Part shown: positions 9,074 through 17,403 of the stretch, in pieces
How positions within the stretch are numbered: the stretch's first letter is position 1
Layout: each line of letters opens with the position of its first letter
Assembly (NCBI RefSeq): GCF_947632075.1
Contig: NZ_CANRNX010000013.1
Span: 1-41,244 of the forward strand
Reading direction: 5' to 3'
Length of the DNA: 41,244 nt
DNA from: an uncultured Flavobacterium sp.
Lineage (GTDB): Bacteria; Bacteroidota; Bacteroidia; Flavobacteriales; Flavobacteriaceae
Notes under the pieces: generated by a model
Databases searched by the model: none
Seen by the model: the letters and a program-made list of their open reading frames with translations, nothing else
Told to the model about the DNA's origin: nothing
Made by a program: the position numbers and the translations under genes

Positions 9074-9685
9074 TTAATTTAGATTTTTTAAAATTTCTTC
9101 AAGAACTGTTAGTCCTTTTGGTGTTACAATTCCTCTTAAATGGTATTCTAAGAAGTTTACGTTTAATTCATCAATTGTTTTGGTTTTAAGTAATTCTTCA
9201 AAAATGTCTTCTTTTAAAAATGAAGATGAACTTAAAAAGAAAACTCTGCCAATGAACTCAATATCTATATCGCTTCTATAATAACCTTGTTCAACTCCAT
9301 CTTTTAAATTTTTGATGATGGTTGATTCAAAATTTAATCTTCTTCTTTTTTCAACTTTTTTAGCTAAGTCAGGAAAATATTTATTAAACTGATAAATAGA
9401 ACTTGGTTGAATGTTATGTCCAAATAAATCACCAACACAATTCTTCATGTCAAAATGTTCGTGAATAGGAGTTATAGAAGTTTTAGAAATCTCTTTAATT
9501 CGTTTAGTAGCAGAATCAAAAACATAATCTACCGTTTCTGCAACTAATTTATTTTTTGACTCGAAATGTTGGTAAATAGTTTTTTTTGAAATACCCATCT
9601 CTTTGGCAATGTCATCCATTGTTATAGATTTGAAACCATGATTTACAAACATTCTAAGTGATTTATTTAAAATTGCTTCTTTCAT
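9074..9685 (-). CDS. TetR family transcriptional regulator of the efflux operon
   Basis: A 203-residue one-component repressor. The N-terminal helix-turn-helix is clear: FVNHGFKSITMDDIAKEMG followed by ISKKTIYQHFESKNKLVAE (residues about 12-48). The C-terminal ligand domain is variable, as usual, so no effector can be named. It is the first gene of the operon it probably controls, 4 nt upstream of tolC, and its promoter overlaps an imperfect inverted repeat that could be its own operator. Efflux operons that include their own TetR are typically autorepressed and derepressed by a pump substrate; that is inferred here. Confidence 0.92.
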   Translation of the reverse strand: MKEAILNKSLRMFVNHGFKSITMDDIAKEMGISKKTIYQHFESKNKLVAETVDYVFDSATKRIKEISKTSITPIHEHFDMKNCVGDLFGHNIQPSSIYQFNKYFPDLAKKVEKRRRLNFESTIIKNLKDGVEQGYYRSDIDIEFIGRVFFLSSSSFLKEDIFEELLKTKTIDELNVNFLEYHLRGIVTPKGLTVLEEILKNLN

Positions 9686-9708
9686 AAATCTTATTTAAAA
9701 ATTCTTGG

Positions 9709-9737
9709 CAAAGTTAATGGAAACTTTTTAAACCAAA
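9709..9737 (-). promoter_or_regulatory. Promoter of the tetR-tolC-MFP-RND operon (-7 and -33)
   Basis: On the minus strand, TTTG (9734-9737) is followed after 17 nt by TAACTTTG (9709-9716), an exact fit to the Bacteroidota TTTG-N17to23-TAnnTTTG promoter. It lies 23 nt before the tetR ATG. Confidence 0.65.
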
Positions 9738-9753
9738 ATAGTTTTTTAGGTTT
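9730..9753. promoter_or_regulatory. Candidate TetR operator (imperfect inverted repeat)
   Basis: AAACC (9730-9734) and GGTTT (9749-9753) form the ends of a 24-bp imperfect palindrome with A/T-rich inner arms. It covers the -33 element of the operon promoter, the expected place for an autorepressor. AT-rich sequence makes chance symmetry likely, so confidence is low. Confidence 0.25.
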
Positions 9754-9786
9754 TTTTAATATTTATTTTTTTTATTAAATTAACCT

Positions 9787-9794
9787 TATATTTG
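9787..9794 (+). promoter_or_regulatory. Promoter -7 element for the polyprenyl synthase gene
   Basis: TATATTTG matches TAnnTTTG exactly and ends 27 nt before the ATG at 9822. A -33 element is not obvious in the T-rich sequence upstream. Confidence 0.55.
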
Positions 9795-9821
9795 TGCAAC
9801 AAACTACAATAATAAAAACAT

Positions 9822-10796
9822 ATGCATTCGATTTCAAACTTCAAAGAGATCACATCTAACTATATAAGTTCTTTAAAAATTGATAAAAGTCCCAATGAAT
9901 TGTATGAGCCTATTCGATATATTTTATCGTTAGGAGGAAAGCAGTTAAGACCTGTTTTAACTTTGTTTTCAGCTGAAATTTTTGGTGGGAAAGCAGATGC
10001 GGCAATGTCTGCAGCTACTGCAATTGAGTTGTTTCATAACTTTTCGTTAATTCATGATGATATAATGGATGAAGCTCCGCTTAGACGTGGACATAAAACA
10101 GTTCATGAAAAATGGAATATCAATACCGGAATATTATCTGGGGATGCTATGTTGATTTTGGCTTATCAATATTTCGAAAATTATGAGCCGAAAATCTTTA
10201 AAGAATTAGCAAAGTTATTTAGTAAAACAGCTTTAGAAGTTTGTGAAGGGCAGCAAATGGATATCAATTTTGAAACGCGAAATGATGTTGCTGTCAATGA
10301 ATATATCAAGATGATTGAATATAAAACAGCAGTTTTGGTAGGTGCAGCTCTGCAAATGGGAGCGATCGTGGCTGAAACTTCTGAAGAAAATAAGAAAGCT
10401 ATTTATGATTTTGGATTAAACTTAGGAATTGCTTTTCAACTTCAAGATGATTATTTAGATGCTTTTGGTGATTCTGCAAGTTTTGGTAAGCAAATTGGTG
10501 GAGATATTTTAGAAAATAAAAAAACCTATTTGTATTTATTGGCTGAACAAAATGGAGAAGAAGCTGATGTGTTGAAGTTACGTAATTGGTTTTCTACCAC
10601 AACAAACAATAGTCAAGTTAAAATTGATGAGGTAAAAGTTATCTTCGAACGTAGTAAAGCAACAGAAGCGATTCAACAACAAATAGCAAGTTATACAAAC
10701 GCAGCTTTAGATATTCTTGAAAATTTAGTGATTGAGGATAAATACAAAATAGAATTAAGAAATTTCGCGTTAGATTTAATGAATCGTACAGTGTAA
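9822..10796 (+). CDS. Polyprenyl (all-trans) diphosphate synthase
   Basis: A 324-residue isoprenoid chain-elongating enzyme that condenses isopentenyl diphosphate with an allylic diphosphate. The first aspartate-rich motif is DDIMD (residues 79-83), preceded by LIH and followed by LRRGHKTVHEKW. The second is DDYLD (209-213) in FQLQDDYLDAFGDSASFGKQIGGD. LGGKQLRP near residue 38 supplies the diphosphate-binding Lys/Arg. Five residues before the first Asp motif lie His72-Asn73-Phe74, with no bulky aromatic block, so a long-chain product (for example an octaprenyl or longer menaquinone side chain) is plausible. The exact chain length is inferred. The small downstream gene starts 1 nt after the stop. 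Confidence 0.92.
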   Translation: MHSISNFKEITSNYISSLKIDKSPNELYEPIRYILSLGGKQLRPVLTLFSAEIFGGKADAAMSAATAIELFHNFSLIHDDIMDEAPLRRGHKTVHEKWNINTGILSGDAMLILAYQYFENYEPKIFKELAKLFSKTALEVCEGQQMDINFETRNDVAVNEYIKMIEYKTAVLVGAALQMGAIVAETSEENKKAIYDFGLNLGIAFQLQDDYLDAFGDSASFGKQIGGDILENKKTYLYLLAEQNGEEADVLKLRNWFSTTTNNSQVKIDEVKVIFERSKATEAIQQQIASYTNAALDILENLVIEDKYKIELRNFALDLMNRTV

Positions 10797-10797
10797 A

Positions 10798-11139
10798 ATG
10801 GAACGTTCAGTTACTCTTTTAAATACAGAGTTAAATAATAAGGCATTACTCGAGCAACTTATTTTGCAGCTTAATAAAGATTTTTATAGAGCTGCTCAAA
10901 TAGAAGCTGTTTCGAGTGATGCTTCTATTTTTGAAATCGTTTCGAATTTAGAAAAACAGATTAAGTTTTTAGTTGAACAATTTCCATCAAAGTTATCTAC
11001 ACTTTTATATATTATAGATGTTTCTGAAAATGAAGTTCAGAATGCATTAAAAGAAAACCCCGACCAAATGATCGAGGTTTTAGTTTATTTGATTTTAAAA
11101 CGTGAATGTTTAAAGGTTTATTTTAGAAATAAACTCTAA
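10798..11139 (+). CDS. Conserved small helical protein of unknown function
   Basis: A 113-residue, mostly alpha-helical, soluble protein with no signal peptide and no motif I recognise. It begins 1 nt after the polyprenyl synthase stop and must be cotranscribed with it. The last 17 nt overlap the convergent beta-barrel gene. A terminator-like hairpin sits inside the coding sequence at 11054-11080, about 60 nt before the stop, which is odd and could mean the 3' end of the message lies close to or inside the frame. There is no frameshift signal. Function unknown; the context only suggests a tie to isoprenoid synthesis or simple neighbourhood conservation. Confidence 0.7.
   Translation: MERSVTLLNTELNNKALLEQLILQLNKDFYRAAQIEAVSSDASIFEIVSNLEKQIKFLVEQFPSKLSTLLYIIDVSENEVQNALKENPDQMIEVLVYLILKRECLKVYFRNKL
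11054..11080. terminator. Terminator-like hairpin inside the 3' end of a coding region
   Basis: AAAACCCCGA (11054-11063) pairs with TCGAGGTTTT (11072-11081) with one mismatch, around an 8-nt loop, with a short T-rich tail. It has the form of a bidirectional terminator but lies within the 113-residue frame. Confidence 0.4.
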
Positions 11140-11680
11140 CAAAAGGCATCCAAGCTTGAGAATAAACATAATTATTTTGTTTGTACAGAACGTTATATCT
11201 AATACCTACTGTAACGTTATTTGTGCGATATCCAGCGCCTAAAAACAAACCAGTATTCCAAAAGTTGTCTTTGATTTTACCTATGTAATAACCTTGAGAG
11301 TATGCTTCAATTGTGTTGTTTACACGAAGTTGTTCAACTTCTGCAGATAATTGAATTTCAGGAATTGGGGAGTATAATCCAATTAAATTAACTCCGTAAG
11401 AAGTGCTCTTGAAATAATCCTTAGAACTTACATAATTAAACTGTAATCCAGCTCCAACAGCAACTTGCTCGGTTAAATGATAAATTGCACTTGGCGCAAT
11501 TGCAATATCTGAATAGCCACTTCCTAACGATAAGCCTAAACCTCCTCCGAATTGAACACGGCTAAAAAAATCACTTTTTATATGTCTGGGTTCGTTATTT
11601 TGCGGATGAACAACTTGAGCGTTTATGCTATTTAGTGTTAAAGTTCCTAAAAATAGGAGAGTGTATACGTTTTTTTTCAT
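11123..11680 (-). CDS. Outer-membrane beta-barrel protein of unknown function
   Basis: A 185-residue protein with a Sec signal peptide (cleavage likely after INA, before QVVHP). The rest is amphipathic beta strands with Gly/aromatic spacing (GGGLGLSLGSGYSDIAI, VAVGAGLQFNYV, TGLFLGAGYRTNNVTVGIRYNVLY) and a C-terminal aromatic, VRVYF, as expected for an outer-membrane barrel of about 8 strands. It lies upstream of and divergent from sucA across a 370-nt gap. From memory, homologues in flavobacteria are sometimes labelled alpha-ketoglutarate decarboxylase, probably an error carried over from the neighbouring sucA; nothing here supports an enzyme. Confidence 0.8.
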   Translation of the reverse strand: MKKNVYTLLFLGTLTLNSINAQVVHPQNNEPRHIKSDFFSRVQFGGGLGLSLGSGYSDIAIAPSAIYHLTEQVAVGAGLQFNYVSSKDYFKSTSYGVNLIGLYSPIPEIQLSAEVEQLRVNNTIEAYSQGYYIGKIKDNFWNTGLFLGAGYRTNNVTVGIRYNVLYKQNNYVYSQAWMPFVRVYF

Positions 11681-12050
11681 ACCTATTCTTTTATAACTTG
11701 CTAAGGTAATAATTTTATCTAGCCAATGAGAAATTATGCAAAATAGTTTTGGTTTTTTATTGAAAAAAAATCAAACATTTGGAAATGAATGGTTTGTTTT
11801 TAAAATTGAATTTTAATAAATCCGTATTTTAAATCAGAAAAAATAAAAACATGAGATTTATTTCATTAAAAAATGAAGATAAAAAATTAAATTCTTTTTA
11901 TTTAAGTTAAATACGTGAGTTTTATTATTTTGAATAAGCAGAATAGAGAAAAATAATATCATAAAACTCTGTAAATTTTTGTATTATTATTATAAAGTAT
12001 CGTATTTTTGCATAAATATTTTTTAAACAAAAAGGTCTTTAGACAATATT
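11681..12050. other. AT-rich divergent intergenic region before sucA
   Basis: This 370-bp stretch has no open frame of note on either strand, no RNA-like long-range pairing that I can see, and is very AT-rich. The only recognisable element is the sucA promoter near its right end. Confidence 0.6.
11978..12010 (+). promoter_or_regulatory. Promoter of sucA-sucB (-33 and -7)
   Basis: TTTG (11978-11981), a 21-nt spacer, then TATTTTTG (12003-12010) fit the Bacteroidota promoter consensus. The predicted leader before the ATG at 12051 is about 35 nt. Confidence 0.55.
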
Positions 12051-14816
12051 ATGGATAGGTTTTCCTTTTTAAACGCGGCACATACAGCATTTTTTGCAGA
12101 TTTATATGATCAGTACTTAGTAAGTCCTGATAGTGTAGAACCAAGTTGGAGAAGTTTCTTTCAAGGTTTTGATTTTGCAAACGAATACAATGGTGGCCCA
12201 GTTGAGCAATTATCAAATGCTTACGTAGGTTCAGGAGAATCTACTCAAGCTGTTGAAAGTCTTCAAAAAGAGTTCGCAGTTCTGAAGTTAATCGAAGCTT
12301 ATAGAACACATGGACATTTACTAACGAAAACGAATCCTCTTCGTGAACGACAAGTAACAACTCCAGATTTATCAATTGAAAAATTTGGATTAAGTCAAGC
12401 TGATCTTAGCACGCGTTTTGATGCTGCTAAGTCAATAAATCTTCCTGCAAGTTCTTTGCAAGAAATCTTAAATCATTTAGAGAATGTGTATTGTACTACA
12501 ACAGGAGTTGAGTTTATGTACATTCCAAATGACGAGAAAGTAAACTGGATTGCTAATTATTTCGAATCTAAATCTTCTGCATTATCTAACGATAAAAAGA
12601 AACACATTTTAGAAAAATTAGTTCAAGCAGCGGCTTTTGAAAATTTTTTCCACACAAAATATGTAGGTCAAAAACGTTTCTCATTAGAAGGTTTAGAAGC
12701 AACTGTACCAGCAATTGATGCATTAATTGATGTAGCTGCTGATATGGGTGTTGAAGAATTTGTAATGGGAATGGCACACCGCGGGCGATTAAATATTTTA
12801 GCTAATATTTTCCAAAAACCAGCTCAAAATATCTTTACAGAATTTGACGGTAAAGATTATGAAGATGTTTCTGAATCATTTGACGGTGACGTAAAATACC
12901 ACTTAGGTTATACTTACGAAAAAACAAATTCAAACGGTAAAAAAATCAATTTAAACTTAGCACCAAACCCTTCGCATTTAGAAACTGTAGGTGCTGTAAT
13001 TGAAGGAGTTGCTCGTTCAAAACAAGATAAGTATTTTGCTAACGATTTCTCTAAAGTTTTACCAATATGTTTACATGGTGATGCTGCAATTGCAGGACAA
13101 GGAATTGTTTATGAAATAGTGCAAATGTCTAAATTACGTGCTTACCAAACAGGTGGAACTATTCACGTAGTTTTAAACAACCAAGTTGGTTTTACAACTA
13201 ATTTTAAAGATGCACGTTCTGGAGTTTACTCTACAGACATCGCTAAAGTAGTTGCTGCTCCTGTGGTACATGTAAATGCAGATGATACAGAAGCTGCTGT
13301 TAAAGCATTAATCTTCGCTTTAGAATACCGAATGAAATTCAACGAAGATGTTTTTGTTGATTTAGTTGGATATAGAAAATATGGTCATAACGAAGGTGAT
13401 GAACCTCGTTTCACACAACCACTTTTATATAAATTAATTTCTAAACACCAAAACGCACGTAACATTTACAACGCTCGTTTATTAGAAGATCAGGTGGTAA
13501 CACAAGATTATGTGGTTAGTTTAGAAGAAAAATACAAAGCACTTTTAGAAGAAAATCTATCTGTTGCAAAAGCAAATGAAAAAGCAACAGTAATTCCTTT
13601 CATGCAACACGAATGGGTTGGATATAATATCGCAGACCGTTCTCGTATGATGGAAACTTTCGATACTAAAGTATCTCGAGAGTCTTTAGATAAAGTAGCT
13701 GAGGTAATTACAAAATTACCAGAAGATAAAAAATTCATCAACAAAACACCTAAACTAATTGGAGATCGTGCTAAAATGTACGAAACAGATCGTTTAGATT
13801 GGGCTATGGGTGAACTTTTAGCTTACGGAACTCTAATGCAAGAAGGTTTTGATGTACGTTTCTCAGGACAAGATGTTCAACGTGGTACGTTCTCTCACCG
13901 TCATGCTGTTGTTAAAACAGAAGATACAGAAGAAGAAGTAACTATGTTAAATGAGTTACAATCTCGTAATGGAGAAATGCGTATATTCAACTCGCATTTA
14001 TCAGAATACGCAGTAGTTGGTTTTGAATACGGTTATGCAATGGCTAATCCAAAAGCATTAACTATTTGGGAAGCACAATTTGGAGATTTCTCTAACGGAG
14101 CTCAAATTATGATTGACCAATACATCTCTGCAGGTGAAGACAAATGGGAAAGTCAAAACGGTTTAGTGATGTTATTACCTCATGGTTATGAGCATCAAGG
14201 AGCAGAACACTCTTCTGCACGTTTAGAGCGTTACTTACAGCTTTGTGCAAATCACAATATGTATGTAGCAAACTGTACAACTCCAGCAAACCATTTCCAT
14301 TTATTACGTCGCCAAATGGTAACAGACTTTAGAAAGCCGTTAATCGTTTTCTCACCCAAAAGTTTATTACGCCACCCGGCAGCAGTTTCGCCAATTGCAG
14401 ACTTTACAATCGGAAGTTTCCAACCTGTTTTAGATGATGTTAATGCAACTGATAAAGCAGCTATCAAAACGTTAGTGTTTGTTTCTGGTAAATTCTATTA
14501 TGATTTAGTTGCTAAAGCTGAAGAATTAGGAAGAAAAGATGTAGCTTTTGTTAGAGTAGAACAATTGTTCCCATTACCAACAGAAGAATTAAAAGCAATC
14601 ATCGCTTCTTATCCAAATGCAACAGATTACGTTTGGGCTCAAGAAGAACCAAGAAACATGGGAGCTTACGGATTTATGTTAATGAACTTTGACTTAGTTA
14701 AATTCCGTTTAGCATCTCCAGCAGACGCTTCTGCTCCAGCAGCAGGTTCATCTGTACGTTCAAAAGCTCGTTATGCACATGCAATCAACATGGTTTTTGA
14801 TAAAGATTTAAAATAA
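12051..14816 (+). CDS. sucA: 2-oxoglutarate dehydrogenase E1 component
   Basis: A 921-residue thiamine-diphosphate enzyme that decarboxylates 2-oxoglutarate and transfers the succinyl group to the E2 lipoyl arm in the TCA cycle. The N-terminal E2-binding segment (FLNAAHTAFFADLYDQYLVSP) is present. The family core includes FVMGMAHRGRLN (about 240), LAPNPSHLE (about 305), and the ThDP motif GDAAIAGQGIVYE (about 343) ending in NNQVGFTT. The C-terminal transketolase-like domain has FSHRHAVV, EYAVVGFEYGYA and PHGYEHQGAEHSSARLERYLQL. Length and order are those of bacterial OdhA/SucA. E2 follows 35 nt downstream; E3 (lipoamide dehydrogenase) is not in the window. Confidence 0.98.
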   Translation: MDRFSFLNAAHTAFFADLYDQYLVSPDSVEPSWRSFFQGFDFANEYNGGPVEQLSNAYVGSGESTQAVESLQKEFAVLKLIEAYRTHGHLLTKTNPLRERQVTTPDLSIEKFGLSQADLSTRFDAAKSINLPASSLQEILNHLENVYCTTTGVEFMYIPNDEKVNWIANYFESKSSALSNDKKKHILEKLVQAAAFENFFHTKYVGQKRFSLEGLEATVPAIDALIDVAADMGVEEFVMGMAHRGRLNILANIFQKPAQNIFTEFDGKDYEDVSESFDGDVKYHLGYTYEKTNSNGKKINLNLAPNPSHLETVGAVIEGVARSKQDKYFANDFSKVLPICLHGDAAIAGQGIVYEIVQMSKLRAYQTGGTIHVVLNNQVGFTTNFKDARSGVYSTDIAKVVAAPVVHVNADDTEAAVKALIFALEYRMKFNEDVFVDLVGYRKYGHNEGDEPRFTQPLLYKLISKHQNARNIYNARLLEDQVVTQDYVVSLEEKYKALLEENLSVAKANEKATVIPFMQHEWVGYNIADRSRMMETFDTKVSRESLDKVAEVITKLPEDKKFINKTPKLIGDRAKMYETDRLDWAMGELLAYGTLMQEGFDVRFSGQDVQRGTFSHRHAVVKTEDTEEEVTMLNELQSRNGEMRIFNSHLSEYAVVGFEYGYAMANPKALTIWEAQFGDFSNGAQIMIDQYISAGEDKWESQNGLVMLLPHGYEHQGAEHSSARLERYLQLCANHNMYVANCTTPANHFHLLRRQMVTDFRKPLIVFSPKSLLRHPAAVSPIADFTIGSFQPVLDDVNATDKAAIKTLVFVSGKFYYDLVAKAEELGRKDVAFVRVEQLFPLPTEELKAIIASYPNATDYVWAQEEPRNMGAYGFMLMNFDLVKFRLASPADASAPAAGSSVRSKARYAHAINMVFDKDLK

Positions 14817-14851
14817 GAAATTAGTTACCAACAAAATAAATTAATATACTC

Positions 14852-16075
14852 ATGAGTATCTTAGAAATGAAAGTTCCTTCGCCAGGGGAGTCAATCACTG
14901 AAGTGGAAATTGCTACTTGGTTAGTAAAAGACGGGGATTATGTAGAAAAAGACCAAGCTATTGCTGAAGTAGATTCAGACAAAGCAACTTTAGAATTACC
15001 TGCAGAAGTAAGTGGTATCATCACATTAAAAGCTGAAGAAGGTGACGCTGTGGCAGTAGGTCAAGTAGTTTGTTTAATCGATACAAGTGCAGCAAAACCA
15101 TCTGGTAGCGCACCTGCAACTGATGCTCCAAAAGCTGAAGTAAAAGAAGAAGCTCCAAAAGCAGCTCCGGCTCCTGCGGCAGCTCCAGCAGCAACTTATG
15201 CAACTGGATCAGCTTCTCCTGCGGCTAAAAAGATTTTAGACGAGAAAAACATTGATGCATCAACTATCCAAGGTACTGGTAAAGATGGTCGTGTAACTAA
15301 AGAAGATGCTATCAACGCTGTACCTTCTATGGGAACTCCAACTGGTGGACCTCGTGGATCAGAGCGTAAAAAAATGTCTATGTTACGTCGTAAAGTAGCA
15401 GAGCGTTTAGTTGAAGCTAAAAATACTACTGCAATGTTAACAACTTTCAACGAAGTTAACTTAACAGCAGTAAACAAATTAAGAAGCGAGTACAAAGATG
15501 CTTTTAAAGCAAAACACGGTGTAAGTTTAGGATATATGTCTTTCTTTACTAAAGCTGTTACTCGTGCTTTACAATTATTCCCAGATGTAAACTCAATGAT
15601 TGATGGTCAAGAGCAAATTAAATTTGATTTCGCTGACATCTCTGTAGCAGTTTCTGGACCAAAAGGATTAATGGTTCCTGTTGTTCGTAACGCAGAATTA
15701 TTATCTTTCCGTGGAGTTGAAGCAGACATCAAACGTTTAGCTACAAGAGCTCGTGACGGACAAATTACAGTTGATGAAATGACTGGTGGAACTTTCACAA
15801 TCACTAACGGTGGTGTATTTGGTTCTATGTTATCAACTCCAATTATCAACCCTCCACAATCTGGAATTTTAGGAATGCACAACATCATCGAGCGTCCAGT
15901 TGCTGTTAACGGACAAGTGGTTATCGCACCAATGATGTACATTGCTTTATCTTACGATCACAGAATTATTGATGGTCGTGAGTCTGTTGGATTCTTAGTT
16001 GCTGTTAAAGAAGCTTTAGAAAACCCAACTGAATTATTATTAAACAACGATCCAAAAAGAGCATTTGAACTTTAG
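14852..16075 (+). CDS. sucB: Dihydrolipoyl succinyltransferase, E2 of 2-oxoglutarate dehydrogenase
   Basis: A 407-residue acyltransferase forming the core of the complex and passing succinyl from the lipoyl arm to CoA. One lipoyl domain (residues 1-76) carries the modified lysine Lys44 in [11 protein letters not shown]. An Ala/Pro/Lys linker (about 85-120) follows, then the peripheral subunit-binding domain (about 123-160, [15 protein letters not shown]...[12 protein letters not shown]) and the catalytic domain (about 175-407). The catalytic [11 protein letters not shown] (His-x3-Asp-Gly) is near residue 370. A single lipoyl domain and the [11 protein letters not shown] form fit the succinyl rather than acetyl transferase. 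It is in an operon with sucA and is closed by a hairpin 19 nt after the stop. Confidence 0.97.
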   Translation: MSILEMKVPSPGESITEVEIATWLVKDGDYVEKDQAIAEVDSDKATLELPAEVSGIITLKAEEGDAVAVGQVVCLIDTSAAKPSGSAPATDAPKAEVKEEAPKAAPAPAAAPAATYATGSASPAAKKILDEKNIDASTIQGTGKDGRVTKEDAINAVPSMGTPTGGPRGSERKKMSMLRRKVAERLVEAKNTTAMLTTFNEVNLTAVNKLRSEYKDAFKAKHGVSLGYMSFFTKAVTRALQLFPDVNSMIDGQEQIKFDFADISVAVSGPKGLMVPVVRNAELLSFRGVEADIKRLATRARDGQITVDEMTGGTFTITNGGVFGSMLSTPIINPPQSGILGMHNIIERPVAVNGQVVIAPMMYIALSYDHRIIDGRESVGFLVAVKEALENPTELLLNNDPKRAFEL

Positions 16076-16094
16076 TAGATTGTTATCTCATATT

Positions 16095-16125
16095 AAAAAA
16101 GTCCTTCTTAATGAAGGACTTTTTT
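16095..16125. terminator. Rho-independent terminator of sucA-sucB
   Basis: AAAAAAGTCCTTC pairs with GAAGGACTTTTTT around a 5-nt loop (TTAAT, 16108-16112). Confidence 0.92.
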
Positions 16126-16144
16126 TATCTCTTTCTTTTTTTTG

Positions 16145-16152
16145 TAGCTTTG
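16145..16152 (+). promoter_or_regulatory. Promoter -7 element for the MFS-AAA+ operon
   Basis: TAGCTTTG matches TAnnTTTG, 15 nt before the ATG at 16168. The element lies inside the longer possible reading frame, which argues against that longer start. Confidence 0.55.
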
Positions 16153-16167
16153 AAAAAAATAAAAAAT

Positions 16168-17403
16168 ATGTCATCATCTAAAAAATCAGCGGCGGTTGGT
16201 TTCATTTTCATAACCATTTTGTTAGATGTCATTGGCATCGGAATTATCATACCTGTAATTCCTAAATTGTTAGAAGAATTATTACAATCAGATATAACAG
16301 AAGCTGCGAAAATTGGAGGTTGGTTAGCATTTTCTTACGCATTTACTCAATTTTTATTTGCTCCGATTATCGGAAATTTAAGCGACAAATTCGGAAGACG
16401 CCCGGTGTTGCTAATTTCTTTATTAGCTTTCGGATTAGATTATATTCTGTTAGCTATTGCACCAACCATTGGTTTGGTTTTTTTAGGAAGAATTATTGCG
16501 GGTATTACCGGAGCAAGTATTTCTACTGCAAGTGCTTATATTGCTGATGTAAGTACGCCTGAAAATAGAGCGAAGAATTTCGGTATGATTGGTGCTGCCT
16601 TTGGTGTAGGTTTTATTATCGGACCTGTAATTGGTGGTTTACTTGGACAGTTTGGACCAAGAGTGCCATTTGTTGCTGCTGCTATTTTATGTTTTATAAA
16701 TTTCTTATACGGTTATTTCGTAGTGCCAGAATCACTTCCTAAAGAAAAAAGAAGAGCATTCGAATGGAAATCTGCAAATCCGGTAGGTGCTTTGTTGCGC
16801 TTAAAAAAGTATCCAGAAGTTTTAGGATTAGCAACAGCCATTTTCTTTATGTATTTGGCTTCTCATGCCGTACACGGAAACTGGAGTTTCTTTACCATGT
16901 ATCGTTTTAATTGGGATGAAAAAATGGTTGGCTATTCTTTAGGTGCAATTGGTTTCTTAGTTGCTTTGGTACAAGGAGGTTTAATTCGTTGGGTAAATCC
17001 AAGGCTTGGAAATGCTAAAAGTATTTTAATAGGTTTGTCATTAAATGCTATTGGTTTATTATTATTTGCTTTTGCCAAAGAAGGATGGATGATGTTTGTA
17101 TTCTTAATTCCTTATTGTTTAGGTGGAATTGCTGGACCAGCCATGCAGACTGAAATCACTACGCATATTCCTGCAACAGAGCAAGGTCAAATTCAAGGAA
17201 CATTAGCTAGTTTAAATAGTGCAACAGCAATATTTGGTCCGCTTTTAATGACCAATGTTTTTTACTTTTTTACGCATGATGAAGCTCCGTTTGAATTCGC
17301 TGGAGCTCCGTTTGTTGTAGCAGTTGTTTTTATGATGGGCGCAATTTTTATGTCGAATAGAAGTTTAAGTAAATATTCCAATTCTTATAAAAGTGTAAAA
17401 TAA
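16168..17403 (+). CDS. MFS transporter, TCR/Tet exporter family
   Basis: A 411-residue inner-membrane antiporter with 12 predicted helices. Loop 2-3 motif A is GNLSDKFGRRPVLL, and the TM5 antiporter motif C is GAAFGVGFIIGPVIGG. TM1 has an acidic residue in FITILLDVIGIGIIIPVIP, as in TetA-type drug/proton antiporters. The frame can be extended 19 codons to 16111, but that start lies in the sucB terminator and the extension spans a promoter element; the ATG at 16168 gives a normal Tet-family N-terminus. The stop codon overlaps the next start (TAATG), so the AAA+ gene is translationally coupled. The substrate is unknown; the similarity to TetA does not by itself mean tetracycline resistance. Confidence 0.9.
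   Translation: MSSSKKSAAVGFIFITILLDVIGIGIIIPVIPKLLEELLQSDITEAAKIGGWLAFSYAFTQFLFAPIIGNLSDKFGRRPVLLISLLAFGLDYILLAIAPTIGLVFLGRIIAGITGASISTASAYIADVSTPENRAKNFGMIGAAFGVGFIIGPVIGGLLGQFGPRVPFVAAAILCFINFLYGYFVVPESLPKEKRRAFEWKSANPVGALLRLKKYPEVLGLATAIFFMYLASHAVHGNWSFFTMYRFNWDEKMVGYSLGAIGFLVALVQGGLIRWVNPRLGNAKSILIGLSLNAIGLLLFAFAKEGWMMFVFLIPYCLGGIAGPAMQTEITTHIPATEQGQIQGTLASLNSATAIFGPLLMTNVFYFFTHDEAPFEFAGAPFVVAVVFMMGAIFMSNRSLSKYSNSYKSVK

Noticed and set aside
12586..15942. Minus-strand frames opposite sucA and sucB, including a Leu-rich 60-codon one opposite the Ala/Pro linker
   Set aside because: They are antisense shadows; the Leu/Gln repeats simply reflect the GC-biased linker codons of sucB.
16111..16167. 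N-terminal extension of the MFS transporter
   Set aside because: It would begin within the sucB terminator hairpin and cross a TAnnTTTG promoter element; the internal ATG gives the family N-terminus.
16168..17403. Calling the MFS gene a tetracycline-resistance determinant
   Set aside because: It has the Tet-family fold and motifs, but these occur in many exporters of unknown substrate and there is no TetR regulator or mobile context beside it.
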